Assembly (NCBI GenBank): GCA_977017575.1
Contig: CDRNVI010000003.1
Location: 372,001 to 436,000 of the forward strand
DNA: 64,000 bases
Source of the DNA: Paramoeba atlantica
Taxonomy: Eukaryota; Discosea
Direction: 5' to 3'
Shown here one piece after another: positions 29,002 through 38,733 of the stretch. A model generated the notes under the pieces. It saw only the letters and a list, made by a program, of their open reading frames with translations. It made no database searches and was not told the origin of the DNA. The position numbers and the translations under genes are program-made. Every line of letters starts with the position of its first letter. Position 1 is the stretch's first letter.

Positions 29002-31158
29002 TTATTTTCTCGTCGCATTTCGTTTGCTTCCCGACAGTAAGTCTGACGAGACTAACGACTCAGGAAAACTGAGCCGCGACGCCATGCCAGAAGCAAGTTC
29101 GAGCCAGTCGGAGGCGATCTCAGGTGTGACACGAGAGTCATTCTGGTACGAATGGTGCCCTCTTACAAACTCTCTCATGAATGCAGCAGTAGTTTTCAAT
29201 TCCCCATTTGCTTTTCGACGTACGAATTCTACGTAACGAAGGAGAGTTTCCGCACTTTTTTCGTGCGATTCCAGTTTGGAAGTGACAGGTTGATTTTCCA
29301 AGGTATCGTGTACAACGCGCTCAACGTAGTGCGCTATGCCTTTAAAAGAGCCATCTTCGGTACCGCAAATAATTTCTTTGATAAGAAGTGGTTGAATCAC
29401 AGCCTCTCCGTCATCTTCGATGTTTACCCGCCAGCGGAAACTGCGCTCGCGAACGGCGTCTCTACGGTGCGCCTTGGCTAAGTTAATCTCTACCACGCTC
29501 AGTGGGACATAGCAATGCAAATTATACATCACTATTGCTCGTGCAAAGAGAACGACAAACACAGCAAAAGCAGCGTTCTCAAACGTACTCATCGATACTT
29601 CCATCACACGGAACTCCACCCGCCAGCCAATATCCGGACGTCCCGCAGGGGGAGGCTTAAAACGCACGGTTTGCCAGTTGGTGCTTTGAATATTTTCAAA
29701 GTGATCACTGCTCGGAATGTGCGAGGAATTACAATCCTCCGATCCCAATGCACCATCATACACCACCAACGGATCCCGTATAAACAAGTGCGCAAGGTGA
29801 CGCGCCAGTACCTCATCCACCCCAGCTTTCATCAACGCCTGCAGCGCACGCGCATCCACCTGCAACGGACAGTCATTATACCTCCCCAAATCCGGGGAGC
29901 GCTGGCCAATAAACGAACTGATACTGTCGTACCGCGACTTGGGAATCCGCGGGACCTCCTCATCCACGCGGTCATCCACGGAGGCACTGATCGTCATCCA
30001 CCGCACGTCGCTGTCGGTGAGCAGCCCTTTCTGCACGGCGGTGGCCGCGGTGAGGGCGAGCATCACGGGGCACAGCACCGCGAGCTGGTCGTACACGTGC
30101 CGGGCCTCCTCGATGTGGCGCAGCTGCAGGGTGACCTGCAGGCAGCAGCAGCCCATGCCGAAGGCCATGCAGTCCATGTAGACCCCGGGGTGGGAGACGG
30201 GGGGGAGGGTGGGGGTGCCGTTGGGATGTGTTGTGGCGGGTTGGCTCGGGTCCCCGTCGTACCGGTGCCGCACCCCGGCAATGTTGCCGTAGTACTGGGG
30301 GTAGTAGTACTGGGTGAAGGCGGGGGAGACTTGGAGCGCGGGGAGGGGGGAGGGGGGGGAGGGGGTCCGGGGAGGGGCCTGGGCGGCAGGAGGGGCGTCC
30401 TGGGCGTTCGTGGTGAGGGAGGATTCCGGGGAGGCGACCTCTGCCCCAATGTGTTGGTTTCGCGGGTCGAGGTCAATGTTGCGTACGGGGTCGATTTGTG
30501 TGCGGGGTTCGAGGAGTAGAGGGATTTGGATGCAGACTTTTCGTCGGCGGCGAAGGCGGATGTTTTGGGTGAGGGTGAGAAACCGTGGGTGGGGGTTGAT
30601 ACAGGCGTCGGGGATAAAGAGACTTCCGGAGTGTGTGTTGGTCGAGGGGTCCAGCTCAACGGGAGGATCAGTAAAAGATCCCACCCCGAGTAGTGGAAAC
30701 GTACTCAGAAGTAACGGAACGTCGTCGGTTGGCCGCAACCGGTTCCGAAGGTATTCGTAGCGCTGCTGCATGTTCCCCTCCACGGAGCGCAGAGAGAGAA
30801 GGGTGTCGTTGTACGGACGCATCGGGGTGCTTTCCATCATAAAGCTGGCGTACTCGGGAAGCCAGTGTCCCACTTGATCGCGTTCCTCCAGAGGCTGTAG
30901 CGTGTCGACCAGATTCGCAGCACGTAGACTCAGCGTGTAGCGTGGTTTCTGGTTGGATGCGCCTGTGGCCGACTGTCGGTGCGTTATAAGGTATTCGAGC
31001 TCGTCGCCCCACAAAAAAGGGTCCTTGTCACGATCACGGTTGTTGCAAAAGATTTCAAGCACCTGAGCAATACCTTGTTGGAGTACGTACTGGTTCGCCG
31101 CCGGGCGGCGAGCATCAGTCCACTTGATGGGTGCACCCAGACGTGACAGGAGCCCCAT
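29002..31158 (-). CDS. GSH1: Glutamate-cysteine ligase catalytic subunit
   Basis: 718 residues from the ATG at 31158, which gives the conserved start MGLLSRLGAPIKW; the frame extends further only to a GTG. ATP-dependent formation of gamma-glutamylcysteine, the first step of glutathione (and, in kinetoplastids, trypanothione) synthesis, in the cytosol. Motifs: FLWGDELEYL near residue 46; MMESTPMRPYN; YMDCMAFGMGCCCLQVTLQL near 325; SDVRWMTISASVDDR near 378. Residues about 236-324 hold a Pro/Ala/Ser-rich low-complexity insert encoded by C-rich coding-strand DNA, lying just before the conserved YMDCMAFGMG block. This insert may account for a length somewhat above the usual eukaryotic enzyme. Confidence 0.95.
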   Translation of the reverse strand: MGLLSRLGAPIKWTDARRPAANQYVLQQGIAQVLEIFCNNRDRDKDPFLWGDELEYLITHRQSATGASNQKPRYTLSLRAANLVDTLQPLEERDQVGHWLPEYASFMMESTPMRPYNDTLLSLRSVEGNMQQRYEYLRNRLRPTDDVPLLLSTFPLLGVGSFTDPPVELDPSTNTHSGSLFIPDACINPHPRFLTLTQNIRLRRRRKVCIQIPLLLEPRTQIDPVRNIDLDPRNQHIGAEVASPESSLTTNAQDAPPAAQAPPRTPSPPSPLPALQVSPAFTQYYYPQYYGNIAGVRHRYDGDPSQPATTHPNGTPTLPPVSHPGVYMDCMAFGMGCCCLQVTLQLRHIEEARHVYDQLAVLCPVMLALTAATAVQKGLLTDSDVRWMTISASVDDRVDEEVPRIPKSRYDSISSFIGQRSPDLGRYNDCPLQVDARALQALMKAGVDEVLARHLAHLFIRDPLVVYDGALGSEDCNSSHIPSSDHFENIQSTNWQTVRFKPPPAGRPDIGWRVEFRVMEVSMSTFENAAFAVFVVLFARAIVMYNLHCYVPLSVVEINLAKAHRRDAVRERSFRWRVNIEDDGEAVIQPLLIKEIICGTEDGSFKGIAHYVERVVHDTLENQPVTSKLESHEKSAETLLRYVEFVRRKANGELKTTAAFMREFVRGHHSYQNDSRVTPEIASDWLELASGMASRLSFPESLVSSDLLSGSKRNATRK

Positions 31159-31488
31159 GGAGAAAAGTAAAGCTGTATGACTTAAACTAGGGAAGGAAAT
31201 GAGATGGAAAATCACAAGAATTTTAATATACGTTCGACGCCAAAGGAAGAGTTTTTCCTTTCAGGAAGATTTCGCGATACAAAATTATTATTTTGATCAC
31301 AAAGAATTTTGTATATACTGTATTATTAATACGGCGTTCACATTTCATGGTACTTCTGTTAATGAAAACAAGCAAAGAATTGGTAGCAAAATCTGTTGGC
31401 ATAGCCACAATTCTAGTCAAGACATTTTCTCAATTTGCTTATTCACTCGCTGTGCCTTCAACGAACTTTTCATTCGATTAGTGAAAAC
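31159..31488. other. Intergenic region, no gene seen
   Basis: AT-rich spacer of 330 bp; short overlapping plus-strand frames have no recognisable content. Confidence 0.5.
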
Positions 31489-32670
31489 CTAGCGCAGCGT
31501 CTTTTGCTGAAAACCTTGATCACCTTTTACACGAAATTCCATCGGACTGTATTGCACTTGAGGGTACTCATGAATTCTGCGGTGATCTTCGAGCTTCGTA
31601 CCTCCGACCCAGATGTCCATCTGCTCCGGATTGACAGACTTCCCGGCACAAATCTCTCGCTTGACTTCCCACACGTACTTCATCGGGTCGCACATACGAC
31701 GCTCCGCCCCTGGGTACGGGTCAGCCATTAGTCCACCACTGGGCGACCCGCCATAGTTCATATTCTGACTGGAGTGTTGTGAGGAGGACTGATTCTGTTG
31801 TGTGTTTGTGGAGGAACGAGAACTTTCTTGGCGCTGTCTTTGCCGTTCTTCCTTAGCTTCAAGCTCGCGACGTCGGGCGGCTGCATCGGTTTCCTTTTGT
31901 TTTTGTACCGGTCTGTAGGCTCCCGACTTTACATCTCGATAACGCGCGCGAAGACTTTCGGCGTTGAAACAGTCAGAGAAGTCAACACCATTTTCATGAA
32001 GGTATTGTGTGATCTCGGAAACGGGGGTGGAGTCTTCTGCATTGTTTTCGCATTCCTTTTGTTGAGAATCGGGACTTGATTCGATCACAATCTCTGTTTC
32101 AGAAATCACTTCCGCGCTTATTGGAGTACCGTCTTCCGGGCTACTTGTTGTACAAGTGAATTCCCTGACTTCTTGTCGTACGATGCGGGGAGTTTCAACT
32201 GAAGCAGCTGGTTTGTCTTTGACACTTGTAGATGAACTCTCTTCAGGTTCTTTCATCTTTAAAAATTGTTGAATGTCGTCATGAAGTGAAGCAGCTTCCC
32301 CCTGAACAGTACCAACGCGAACACAATATGCCTTTATTTTTGACAGGAGCGTGTCCCATTTCTGTTTTAGTGTATCGGACGATAGAAGCTCGCGTTGATT
32401 CTGTTGTGCTATATCAACTGCCTCTTGCTTGACTACACGAGCGGCACTGCACATATCACGTAGATCAAGAGATTGTCCCTTAAACTCTTCCGCAGCTTTG
32501 AGGAGTGTTTCTCGGGTCATACGACCACTTGGATCAACTGCAGCGTAGGAACGAACCCCCGTGACTAATACGGGAAAGCACATGTTGGTATTTGTAGCGC
32601 GACGGTCCATTACAGAACGTTTGAATGGCGAACGAGCCATAGATTTAAACAAAGAATCTGCACGCAACAT
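31489..32670 (-). CDS. Conserved protein with ubiquitin-like C-terminus, longer tandem paralogue, probably mitochondrial
   Basis: 393 residues from the ATG at 32670. The first 45 residues are rich in Arg, Ser and Ala without acids at the start (LFKSMARSPFKRSVMDRRA), as in a mitochondrial presequence. Two blocks are shared with the gene at 32890-33552: ITQYLHENGVDFSDCFNAES LRARY (about 225-255) and a C-terminal module starting DPYPGAERRM, KYVWEVKREI, then GGTKLEDHRRIHEYPQV. The last block resembles the ubiquitin fold (K..I, G..LED.R.L.DY). Between them is a Gln/Ser-rich low-complexity linker. I do not know a named family. The two genes form a head-to-tail duplication. Confidence 0.72.
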   Translation of the reverse strand: MLRADSLFKSMARSPFKRSVMDRRATNTNMCFPVLVTGVRSYAAVDPSGRMTRETLLKAAEEFKGQSLDLRDMCSAARVVKQEAVDIAQQNQRELLSSDTLKQKWDTLLSKIKAYCVRVGTVQGEAASLHDDIQQFLKMKEPEESSSTSVKDKPAASVETPRIVRQEVREFTCTTSSPEDGTPISAEVISETEIVIESSPDSQQKECENNAEDSTPVSEITQYLHENGVDFSDCFNAESLRARYRDVKSGAYRPVQKQKETDAAARRRELEAKEERQRQRQESSRSSTNTQQNQSSSQHSSQNMNYGGSPSGGLMADPYPGAERRMCDPMKYVWEVKREICAGKSVNPEQMDIWVGGTKLEDHRRIHEYPQVQYSPMEFRVKGDQGFQQKTLR

Positions 32671-32803
32671 AATGAGTTTCAAAGGAGATCAAATCACAAA
32701 ACAAATGCTATTATTTTGCACTAAAGGTACGCGCTAAGACGACGTTATCCCTTTCAAAAACGATAAGCTTAGCCGTCAACCATGCAAAAACCAAATACTC
32801 GTC

Positions 32804-32840
32804 TATATGAAATATAGATATTATATCTATATTTCATATA
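32804..32840. other. Perfect AT-rich hairpin between tandem paralogues
   Basis: Arms 32804-32820 (TATATGAAATATAGATA) and 32824-32840 are perfectly complementary over 17 bp with a 3-nt loop. It lies in the spacer, upstream of the 31489-32670 gene on the coding strand. Could be an RNA processing or cruciform element; function unknown. Confidence 0.75.
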
Positions 32841-32889
32841 TAACTATATGAAATTATGAAGACATTATTTTTTTGCAATCCCCCCTTAC

Positions 32890-33552
32890 CTATCTCCTCG
32901 CCCGGCTCCGCATCTGTACCGGCGCTCCACGCTGTAGGTCAGGGTAATCCAGAACTTTTCGAAAATCCTCCAGCACCTTATCCCCGGCCAGCAATTCCAT
33001 CTGGGAGGGCTCGTACCCTTGCTGCCGGCACAGCTCCTCCTTCACCTCCCAGATGTATTTCCACGGAGCCACGGCGTAGCGAGGCATCGTGGGGTACGGG
33101 TCCGGGGTGATTGCGGTGCCATCATACTCGCTGGAGTAGCAGCGACCACTAGAGGGAAGGGAACCTCCCGTCAAGGGTACAGAGGATGCAGCAGATGCCG
33201 AAGAGGCCACACTCGAGGGCATGTGCTGCTCCCGTAGACTCCCAAGCTCGGTTCGTTTTTTAGCTTGCTTCGGGTTGACATAGGAACCCTCGCGTACGGC
33301 GGCATATCGTGCTCGTAAGCTCCTGGCGTCGGGGCAGTCAGAGAAGTCAATGCCCTTGTCATAGAGGTATTCTGTGATTTCAGTGATGGTGGCTTTGTCG
33401 GAGGCAGCGGGCTCGGATGGGGGGTAGAGGGAGCTGAGGAAGGCTTGTCGGGAGTGGGAAAGGAGCGGAGGATGGCGTTCGGAGACGAGGAAAATAGGTG
33501 TGGAAGATGAGGAAACGCGGAGAGAACGCCCACAGAAAAGCAAACGATGCAT
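32890..33552 (-). CDS. Conserved protein with ubiquitin-like C-terminus, shorter tandem paralogue
   Basis: 220 residues from an ATG. The N-terminus MHRLLFCGRSLRVSSSSTP looks like a mitochondrial presequence. It shares with its neighbour 31489-32670 the block ITEYLYDKGIDFSDCPDARS LRARY (about 60-85) and the C-terminal module DPYPTMPRY, KYIWEVKEEL, then GDKVLEDFRKVLDYPDLQRG, a ubiquitin-like pattern. The long middle part of the paralogue is replaced here by a short Ser-rich linker, so the two differ mainly in length of disordered sequence. Function unknown. Confidence 0.7.
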   Translation of the reverse strand: MHRLLFCGRSLRVSSSSTPIFLVSERHPPLLSHSRQAFLSSLYPPSEPAASDKATITEITEYLYDKGIDFSDCPDARSLRARYAAVREGSYVNPKQAKKRTELGSLREQHMPSSVASSASAASSVPLTGGSLPSSGRCYSSEYDGTAITPDPYPTMPRYAVAPWKYIWEVKEELCRQQGYEPSQMELLAGDKVLEDFRKVLDYPDLQRGAPVQMRSRARR

Positions 33553-33903
33553 ATAGGCTAGATAATTAGGATAAAAATAGATTATTTTTTAAGAATGAAT
33601 AAATATTTGTTTCGGATAATAAAGAGGATAATTTTTATTAGGACAATCTGAAATAATGTGAATGGAGATAAACAGTGAAACTCTAAAGAACAAATTCTTT
33701 AGGATCCTTAAAGTTTATGGCGATGTCGAAGCACTACGTCTCATGTAAGAGCATGAATAATATGAAAATCCATGCATACACAATAAGAAAATAACCTAAT
33801 ACGAGTATTATACTGTACAAGTATCATGCCGATTTCTCCCCATTTTGATTCGAAGAAAAGATTACAACTCTACGGCGCCTCATTAGTCTTTAACCGTTGA
33901 CTC
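33553..33903. other. Intergenic region, no gene seen
   Basis: 350 bp of AT-rich DNA without recognisable features. Confidence 0.5.
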
Positions 33904-34197
33904 CTAATATTTGTTTCCATCATTGTCATCGTAGCGAAATTTCCAAGGTCGATAATTGAGATTATTTTCGAGCAAAAATAAATTGCGATTCCTTTGTGAA
34001 AAGAAGGTCAATCCCATAAACAAAGGTGTCCAGTAGGGAACAAACCAACGATCCAACAGAAAAGTTTTCACATCTAACCACTTGTCTATTACATCTTGCG
34101 TTTCCGCATGAAAAGAAACCAGCTTATGTCGTGTACGAAAATGATCAACAATACTGTTCCACATTTGTGGTGAATTCGAAAGAGTATCCTCAGCCAT
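33904..34197 (-). CDS. Small hypothetical protein
   Basis: 97 residues from an ATG, on the host strand and well spaced between neighbours. Charged N-terminus (RTRHKLVSFHAETQDVIDKW), one modestly hydrophobic stretch (FVPYWTPLFMGLTFF) that could be a membrane segment, and an acidic aromatic C-terminus. The size and pattern would suit an accessory subunit of a mitochondrial membrane complex, but this is speculation. No family recognised. Confidence 0.5.
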   Translation of the reverse strand: MAEDTLSNSPQMWNSIVDHFRTRHKLVSFHAETQDVIDKWLDVKTFLLDRWFVPYWTPLFMGLTFFSQRNRNLFLLENNLNYRPWKFRYDDNDGNKY

Positions 34198-34464
34198 TCG
34201 AGCAGTCTGATAAAAAAAGTAAAAAAGGGGAATTCAAAGATAGATTCAATTCAAAGATATTAAATTAAGGATTATAGTCTGTCGAGAAAATGTGAAGAGT
34301 AAAATGGCCATGCACAAACATACTTTAAATAAGATAAAGGGAAGCAAAAATAAAGGGAGCGCGGCCAAAACAAGTCATAAATACCAATACTAAATATTGC
34401 GTAACGTGTTTTTTCAGCAAAAACGTAACCGAGGCGACGCCAACACCACACAAAAGTATTTTCT

Positions 34465-36510
34465 CTAAAACAGTCCTTTAGAAAGTTCGTGTGTATCATT
34501 CTCCACAGAATCTACATCTGAAATCGCATCAAGACACTCCAAGATGTCACGAAGCTCTTCCTCCCTCTCCGAAAGATCGGTGGATTTGACGCCTTTGTCG
34601 AACGAAGCTATTTCTTTTGAAGAATCTTTTTCTATTGTGTTATCCATTAGAGAAGCACGTTCCTCATAAGCGAGTAGCTCCTTTGGAATGTAATCTTTAC
34701 TAATACTGGCAGATACTTGGCTCATCTCCAAAAGGCTTGAGGTTTCTAAATGAAGGCTCACAAAATTAACTCGTTCAACGTGTCCCCCATCATACTTATC
34801 AATTTCAACTACAACTCGTTGACCTACAGGCAAAATACTTGACAAGTTCTGTACCTGTGGGAATACTTCTCGTACCGATGCTATGGACATTCTAGCCGGT
34901 GCAGCTATTTTGTATCCTGTTCCCACGTAAACAAGCAAGTCCCGATAGAGATGCAGTGTTCCGATAATAATTCCGACAACGATTTCGCCTTTAGTTAGTA
35001 CGCGCGAAAGTGGAAGAATCATTGCTCGCTCTCGTTGAAGAAGAGATTGTTGAACCTCCTGGGACATCGAAGCAAAGTACTTATCATCCTCAAAGTGCGC
35101 GAGAATTCTTACAGAAAGGATACTACCAATTGGATGGAGTGACCTCCAATGCGGAGAAATATGGCGCGCCCCATGCTTATTTGCTGAACGATGGTCATCA
35201 TCGTCATAGTATTCAGTTTCTTCCGAACATGATACAATATCTTTTCTATGTACTCGTATTCGAGCAGAAAGATCTGATTCCGACCCGTGTTCGCCCTGCA
35301 GTGGTACGAGTTCCATGTCATGCACCCCGTAGGACTCAACGCGAGCAGATACAGTTTCATTCAACTGGTACCTCGAATGGAGCGGCTTACGTACCGCATC
35401 CTTTTCTTGGTCCATTTTCCGCATTCTTTTCATTCCTCCTGAACATTCGCTTCTAGAACTTTCCGTACTTACTGGAACCAAGGCGTGTGAAACTGTCATG
35501 TACTCTTTGTACTTTGTTTCTGTAACAATTTTTCCAGAAAGTTCGGGCTCTACAGCAGTGATTTCTATAAAAACGATTTCATTATGGGATTGTTTGACAG
35601 GCCGTTTATAGTTCTTAGAGAACGGATTTTTCAAGTCGTGTTTTATCCGTACACATTCAACACGTAAGGAATCCAACGGGTATGATACCTCCGATAAATT
35701 CTCTGCCTTTCTGTGGAGACCGATATCTATTAAGCGAGGTAGCGTTGATGTTCGTTGCTGTTCGCGTAGAAGGTGTTGTTGATATAGTTCAGGGCTAGCT
35801 TCATAACCCCGAGTAATTAGTCCAACATGTAAGTCGGATTCGCGTAAAAGTGAAAGTGTCCAATCGCATCGGGCGCTAAAATCTACATAATTATCGATGA
35901 ACATCATTCCAACAGGATCTTTGTAGGATGCTAACTGGTGATCCGAAAATGAAATTGCCCAATTCCGCTGAAATGCTTGAAGAAGAGCGGAGGCTTTTGC
36001 TATTGATTTTGTCCGAATGTGCCCAAAATAAACCGAATTATCTGGAGTTCCCAAGACCGGGCGAATGATTTCGCGAAGTTGATTGTTGTGTGTGCCTTGA
36101 AAGCTGTCGTGTACAACGTGGACACTGATGGATTCACCCGACTTCAAGTCCTTATCTAGAGTCCTAATTTTTTTCCTCAACTCAGAAACCTGAAGTGGAA
36201 GATATTTGCCCCATATGAGCAAACCCTCAGAACAGAGATCCTCATGCGGGGGAGAATACTGTACAGTGGCTTGCTGCGGAGAAAAAGATTCACCGCTCTT
36301 CTGGTGTTCCTCAACTAAATCAGCGATAAAACGTTTGGCGCTTGTGGTTCTTTGGAATTGAATGAGAATGCTATTCTTTCCCTCACTTGAGAAAATCTGA
36401 AGTGTTTCCACAACACCGTATGACGAGGCTGCAGCAAAAAACCGCGAACGCTGTTCATGCGCTTTAGGATGAAGAAATCCTGTTAATATAACTCGCCTTG
36501 TGGTTGACAT
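34465..36510 (-). CDS. Hypothetical protein, possibly RNA-binding
   Basis: 681 residues from the ATG at 36510 (frame reaches a TTG at 36534). The N-terminus (STTRRVILTGFLHPKAHEQR, GVVETLQIF, NSILIQFQRTTSAKRFI) has the strand-helix-strand rhythm of an RRM but lacks clear RNP motifs. Near residues 520-600, VVGIIIGTLHLYRDLLVYVG and LPVGQRVVVEIDKY suggest an S1/OB-like barrel. The C-terminus is acidic. I cannot name the family. The frame is long, intact and on the host strand, so the gene is very likely real; the domain guesses are weak. Confidence 0.65.
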   Translation of the reverse strand: MSTTRRVILTGFLHPKAHEQRSRFFAAASSYGVVETLQIFSSEGKNSILIQFQRTTSAKRFIADLVEEHQKSGESFSPQQATVQYSPPHEDLCSEGLLIWGKYLPLQVSELRKKIRTLDKDLKSGESISVHVVHDSFQGTHNNQLREIIRPVLGTPDNSVYFGHIRTKSIAKASALLQAFQRNWAISFSDHQLASYKDPVGMMFIDNYVDFSARCDWTLSLLRESDLHVGLITRGYEASPELYQQHLLREQQRTSTLPRLIDIGLHRKAENLSEVSYPLDSLRVECVRIKHDLKNPFSKNYKRPVKQSHNEIVFIEITAVEPELSGKIVTETKYKEYMTVSHALVPVSTESSRSECSGGMKRMRKMDQEKDAVRKPLHSRYQLNETVSARVESYGVHDMELVPLQGEHGSESDLSARIRVHRKDIVSCSEETEYYDDDDHRSANKHGARHISPHWRSLHPIGSILSVRILAHFEDDKYFASMSQEVQQSLLQRERAMILPLSRVLTKGEIVVGIIIGTLHLYRDLLVYVGTGYKIAAPARMSIASVREVFPQVQNLSSILPVGQRVVVEIDKYDGGHVERVNFVSLHLETSSLLEMSQVSASISKDYIPKELLAYEERASLMDNTIEKDSSKEIASFDKGVKSTDLSEREEELRDILECLDAISDVDSVENDTHELSKGLF

Positions 36511-36787
36511 GGTGAAGGGTATTTCATCATTCAAGAAAACACTAGGAGACAGATGAAAAGGATGACTTCAGAGGAACGCTATGCAGCGCTTGAAGAATAT
36601 TTTTATACAATAGAGTCATCAAAAATGTCTTGTACCAAGAGAGTATCACAATGGACGACTCATTGCCGTATACTTTTTAATTCATACTATTTTGTTTACG
36701 TACAAATCTGGATCATGCAACGAGTAGCATTTATGTATCATTCTACATTCGGATTAAGAATACCATCTTATGTCCAAATTTTACTGA

Positions 36788-37387
36788 CTAGAACTCAACT
36801 AATCCTCTCTCTGATTGCATGTTCGTCCCTGTAGTTGAATCGTCGTTCATGCGTTCAAAAGGGAGTGAAAACATAGACCGTATCGTTGGCAAGTCGACAT
36901 TCTCCCAAAGTCGAGCTTTTAGTCTTTCTGCCCATGCTGTGTCTGTGGGATCACCACTAACCACAATATGAGAAACGTCCCGTTCTTGAGAAAGACGGTC
37001 TACAATTTCCATCATGGCTCCTGCGGGGGCCAAAATGGTGATCGGCACACTTGGAGGCAACTGCTCGTTGTACTGCCCAATTTCATATGTCATGCCAACA
37101 AGATGAGCATCTCCACGGCGAGATGGCGTTGAGTCAATTTCTATATTTTGTCTTTGTAGCAATGCATAGTAACTTGGCCGACCAGCGACGACCCGGTGTA
37201 ACAAAGTGTCATTGTTCGTAAACATGGAGACGAAGCAGTTGGGGGGAATAAGGGGTTTAGGGCTGTGAATGCGCTCATCCGCAACGCTAAAGAAGTTCCG
37301 AAGTGCATCAAGGTCCACAGCAAGAATTTGACCAAAATTGTCGCGTTCAAGAGTGAGGGTGGATCGACCGTGCTCCGAATTGTCCAT
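36788..37387 (-). CDS. Hypothetical protein, possibly NYN/PIN-like
   Basis: 199 residues from an ATG. Alternating strand-helix pattern: FGQILAVDLDALRNFF at the start, RRGDAHLVGMTYEIG in the middle, then PITILAPAGAMMEIVDRL and VSHIVVSGDPTDTAW. The acidic residues following strands recall NYN/PIN nucleases (D near the start, GD in the middle, SGD near the end), but the match is loose. No named homologue is recognised. Gene order and strand fit the host cluster. Confidence 0.5.
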   Translation of the reverse strand: MDNSEHGRSTLTLERDNFGQILAVDLDALRNFFSVADERIHSPKPLIPPNCFVSMFTNNDTLLHRVVAGRPSYYALLQRQNIEIDSTPSRRGDAHLVGMTYEIGQYNEQLPPSVPITILAPAGAMMEIVDRLSQERDVSHIVVSGDPTDTAWAERLKARLWENVDLPTIRSMFSLPFERMNDDSTTGTNMQSERGLVEF

Positions 37388-37646
37388 ATTGTATTTATAC
37401 TATTTATGCTTGTTTGGATAAACGTGAAAGTTTTGTTTCGTGAAAGTATTTTGAAAACAATACAAACGTTAGTAAAAGTAATGAATTGCATTCTGTACGC
37501 CCTGAAAATAAGAAGGGAATTTTTACTCCTACACGACACGAGACATGTAAAATGAGTGATGTAAAATATCCCTCCGAATAGCGAAAAAAATAACTGCGTT
37601 CGTGCGCCTACCACTACTCATTAACATACATGTATGTACCGATCAA

Positions 37647-38432
37647 CTACTCTACCACCATGTCTTCATCTGACACAGAAGACACTTTGGCAAGCAATAA
37701 TGTTTTCATGTTTTCAGCACTTTGCATATCCCAAGGAAACACGTTGAGTTCCTTCGCCTTACTCACAATGCTGTCTACAACATTTATGTGTAACATTCGA
37801 CCGGCTCGCTGAAGCAGAGTAATGGCATTGTGTGTCCGAGCCAGCTCAATACGAGTGTCTGGACCTCCTCGACTGCTTAGCCAAATAAACCCGTTGACCC
37901 CGACCACAAGTCGAATCTCAGGAGCACAACTTAAAGAATGGAAATGCTTTCGGGTACGAGGAATCAGCTGTGGGCGTACGGTAAGCAAGAACCCGTCACT
38001 CATGCGTCCATACTTCTCCCCACTGCGCGTGTGCAACGAGATTGTGCCGTCGGGGAGCACACGCTGTACCTCGCACGCCACCACATCTCCCTCTGCAAAG
38101 ATGTTCCGCATCTGCAACTCATCCTCTCGGCCCCGACGACGGAGCACCCCGCCGGGTTCCGTGACATTGGAGAGCAGCATGAACGCGTCCTGGTGTGACC
38201 CGACGTGGACTTTCCACCGGGTACCACTAATTTCCTTCACACGTCCCACAATCACATCTCCGGTCTCCCCAAGATACCGGGATGAGGGAGCGCGTACCGA
38301 GACAACGCGATCGATGGCCTCCACGGTGCCACAAACGCAAGAGAGTATCCGCTCCCCTGAGGTGTAGGTGTTGTACCCGCGAAGGCTTTCGGAGGTGTTC
38401 CCAACCTCATCTCCTGTAATGGCAATATTCAT
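37647..38432 (-). CDS. RRP4: Exosome complex cap subunit Rrp4
   Basis: 261 residues from the ATG at 38432, which gives an N-terminus of usual length; an in-frame ATG at 38504 would add a hydrophobic leader untypical of Rrp4. Conserved regions: GDVIVGRVKEISGTRWKVHV (S1 domain), DAFMLLSNVTEPGGVLRRRG, EDELQMRNIFAEGDVVACEV, DGTISLHTRSGEKYGRM, then the KH region RTRKHFHSL...VVGVNGFIWL. Rrp4 forms the RNA-binding cap on the nine-subunit exosome ring, which degrades and trims RNA in nucleus and cytoplasm. Confidence 0.94.
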   Translation of the reverse strand: MNIAITGDEVGNTSESLRGYNTYTSGERILSCVCGTVEAIDRVVSVRAPSSRYLGETGDVIVGRVKEISGTRWKVHVGSHQDAFMLLSNVTEPGGVLRRRGREDELQMRNIFAEGDVVACEVQRVLPDGTISLHTRSGEKYGRMSDGFLLTVRPQLIPRTRKHFHSLSCAPEIRLVVGVNGFIWLSSRGGPDTRIELARTHNAITLLQRAGRMLHINVVDSIVSKAKELNVFPWDMQSAENMKTLLLAKVSSVSDEDMVVE

Positions 38433-38733
38433 GCGCCGAAAACACAAAGAAACCCAATACTTTCCTAGAAAGAAAAGTATGACTATGAATTTATAGAGTG
38501 GCATGAGGTTTGATCAACGTACACGATTTTGAGGAAATTATTTTTCCTCATTGAAAAATGGATTAAAAAACTTCGTCCACAATTCGAAATACCTAGCCTG
38601 AAATATCCCTGTGTAGCAAATGGGAGAGTACTATAGCAGAATCGTAACATTAAAATTTTTAACAAAAAAAAGAAATCTATAGCAGAAATATTTACAAGCA
38701 CGTACAAGAAATGATAAAGTACAAGGAAATTTT
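38433..38733. other. Intergenic region, no gene seen
   Basis: 300 bp AT-rich spacer without recognisable features. Confidence 0.5.
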
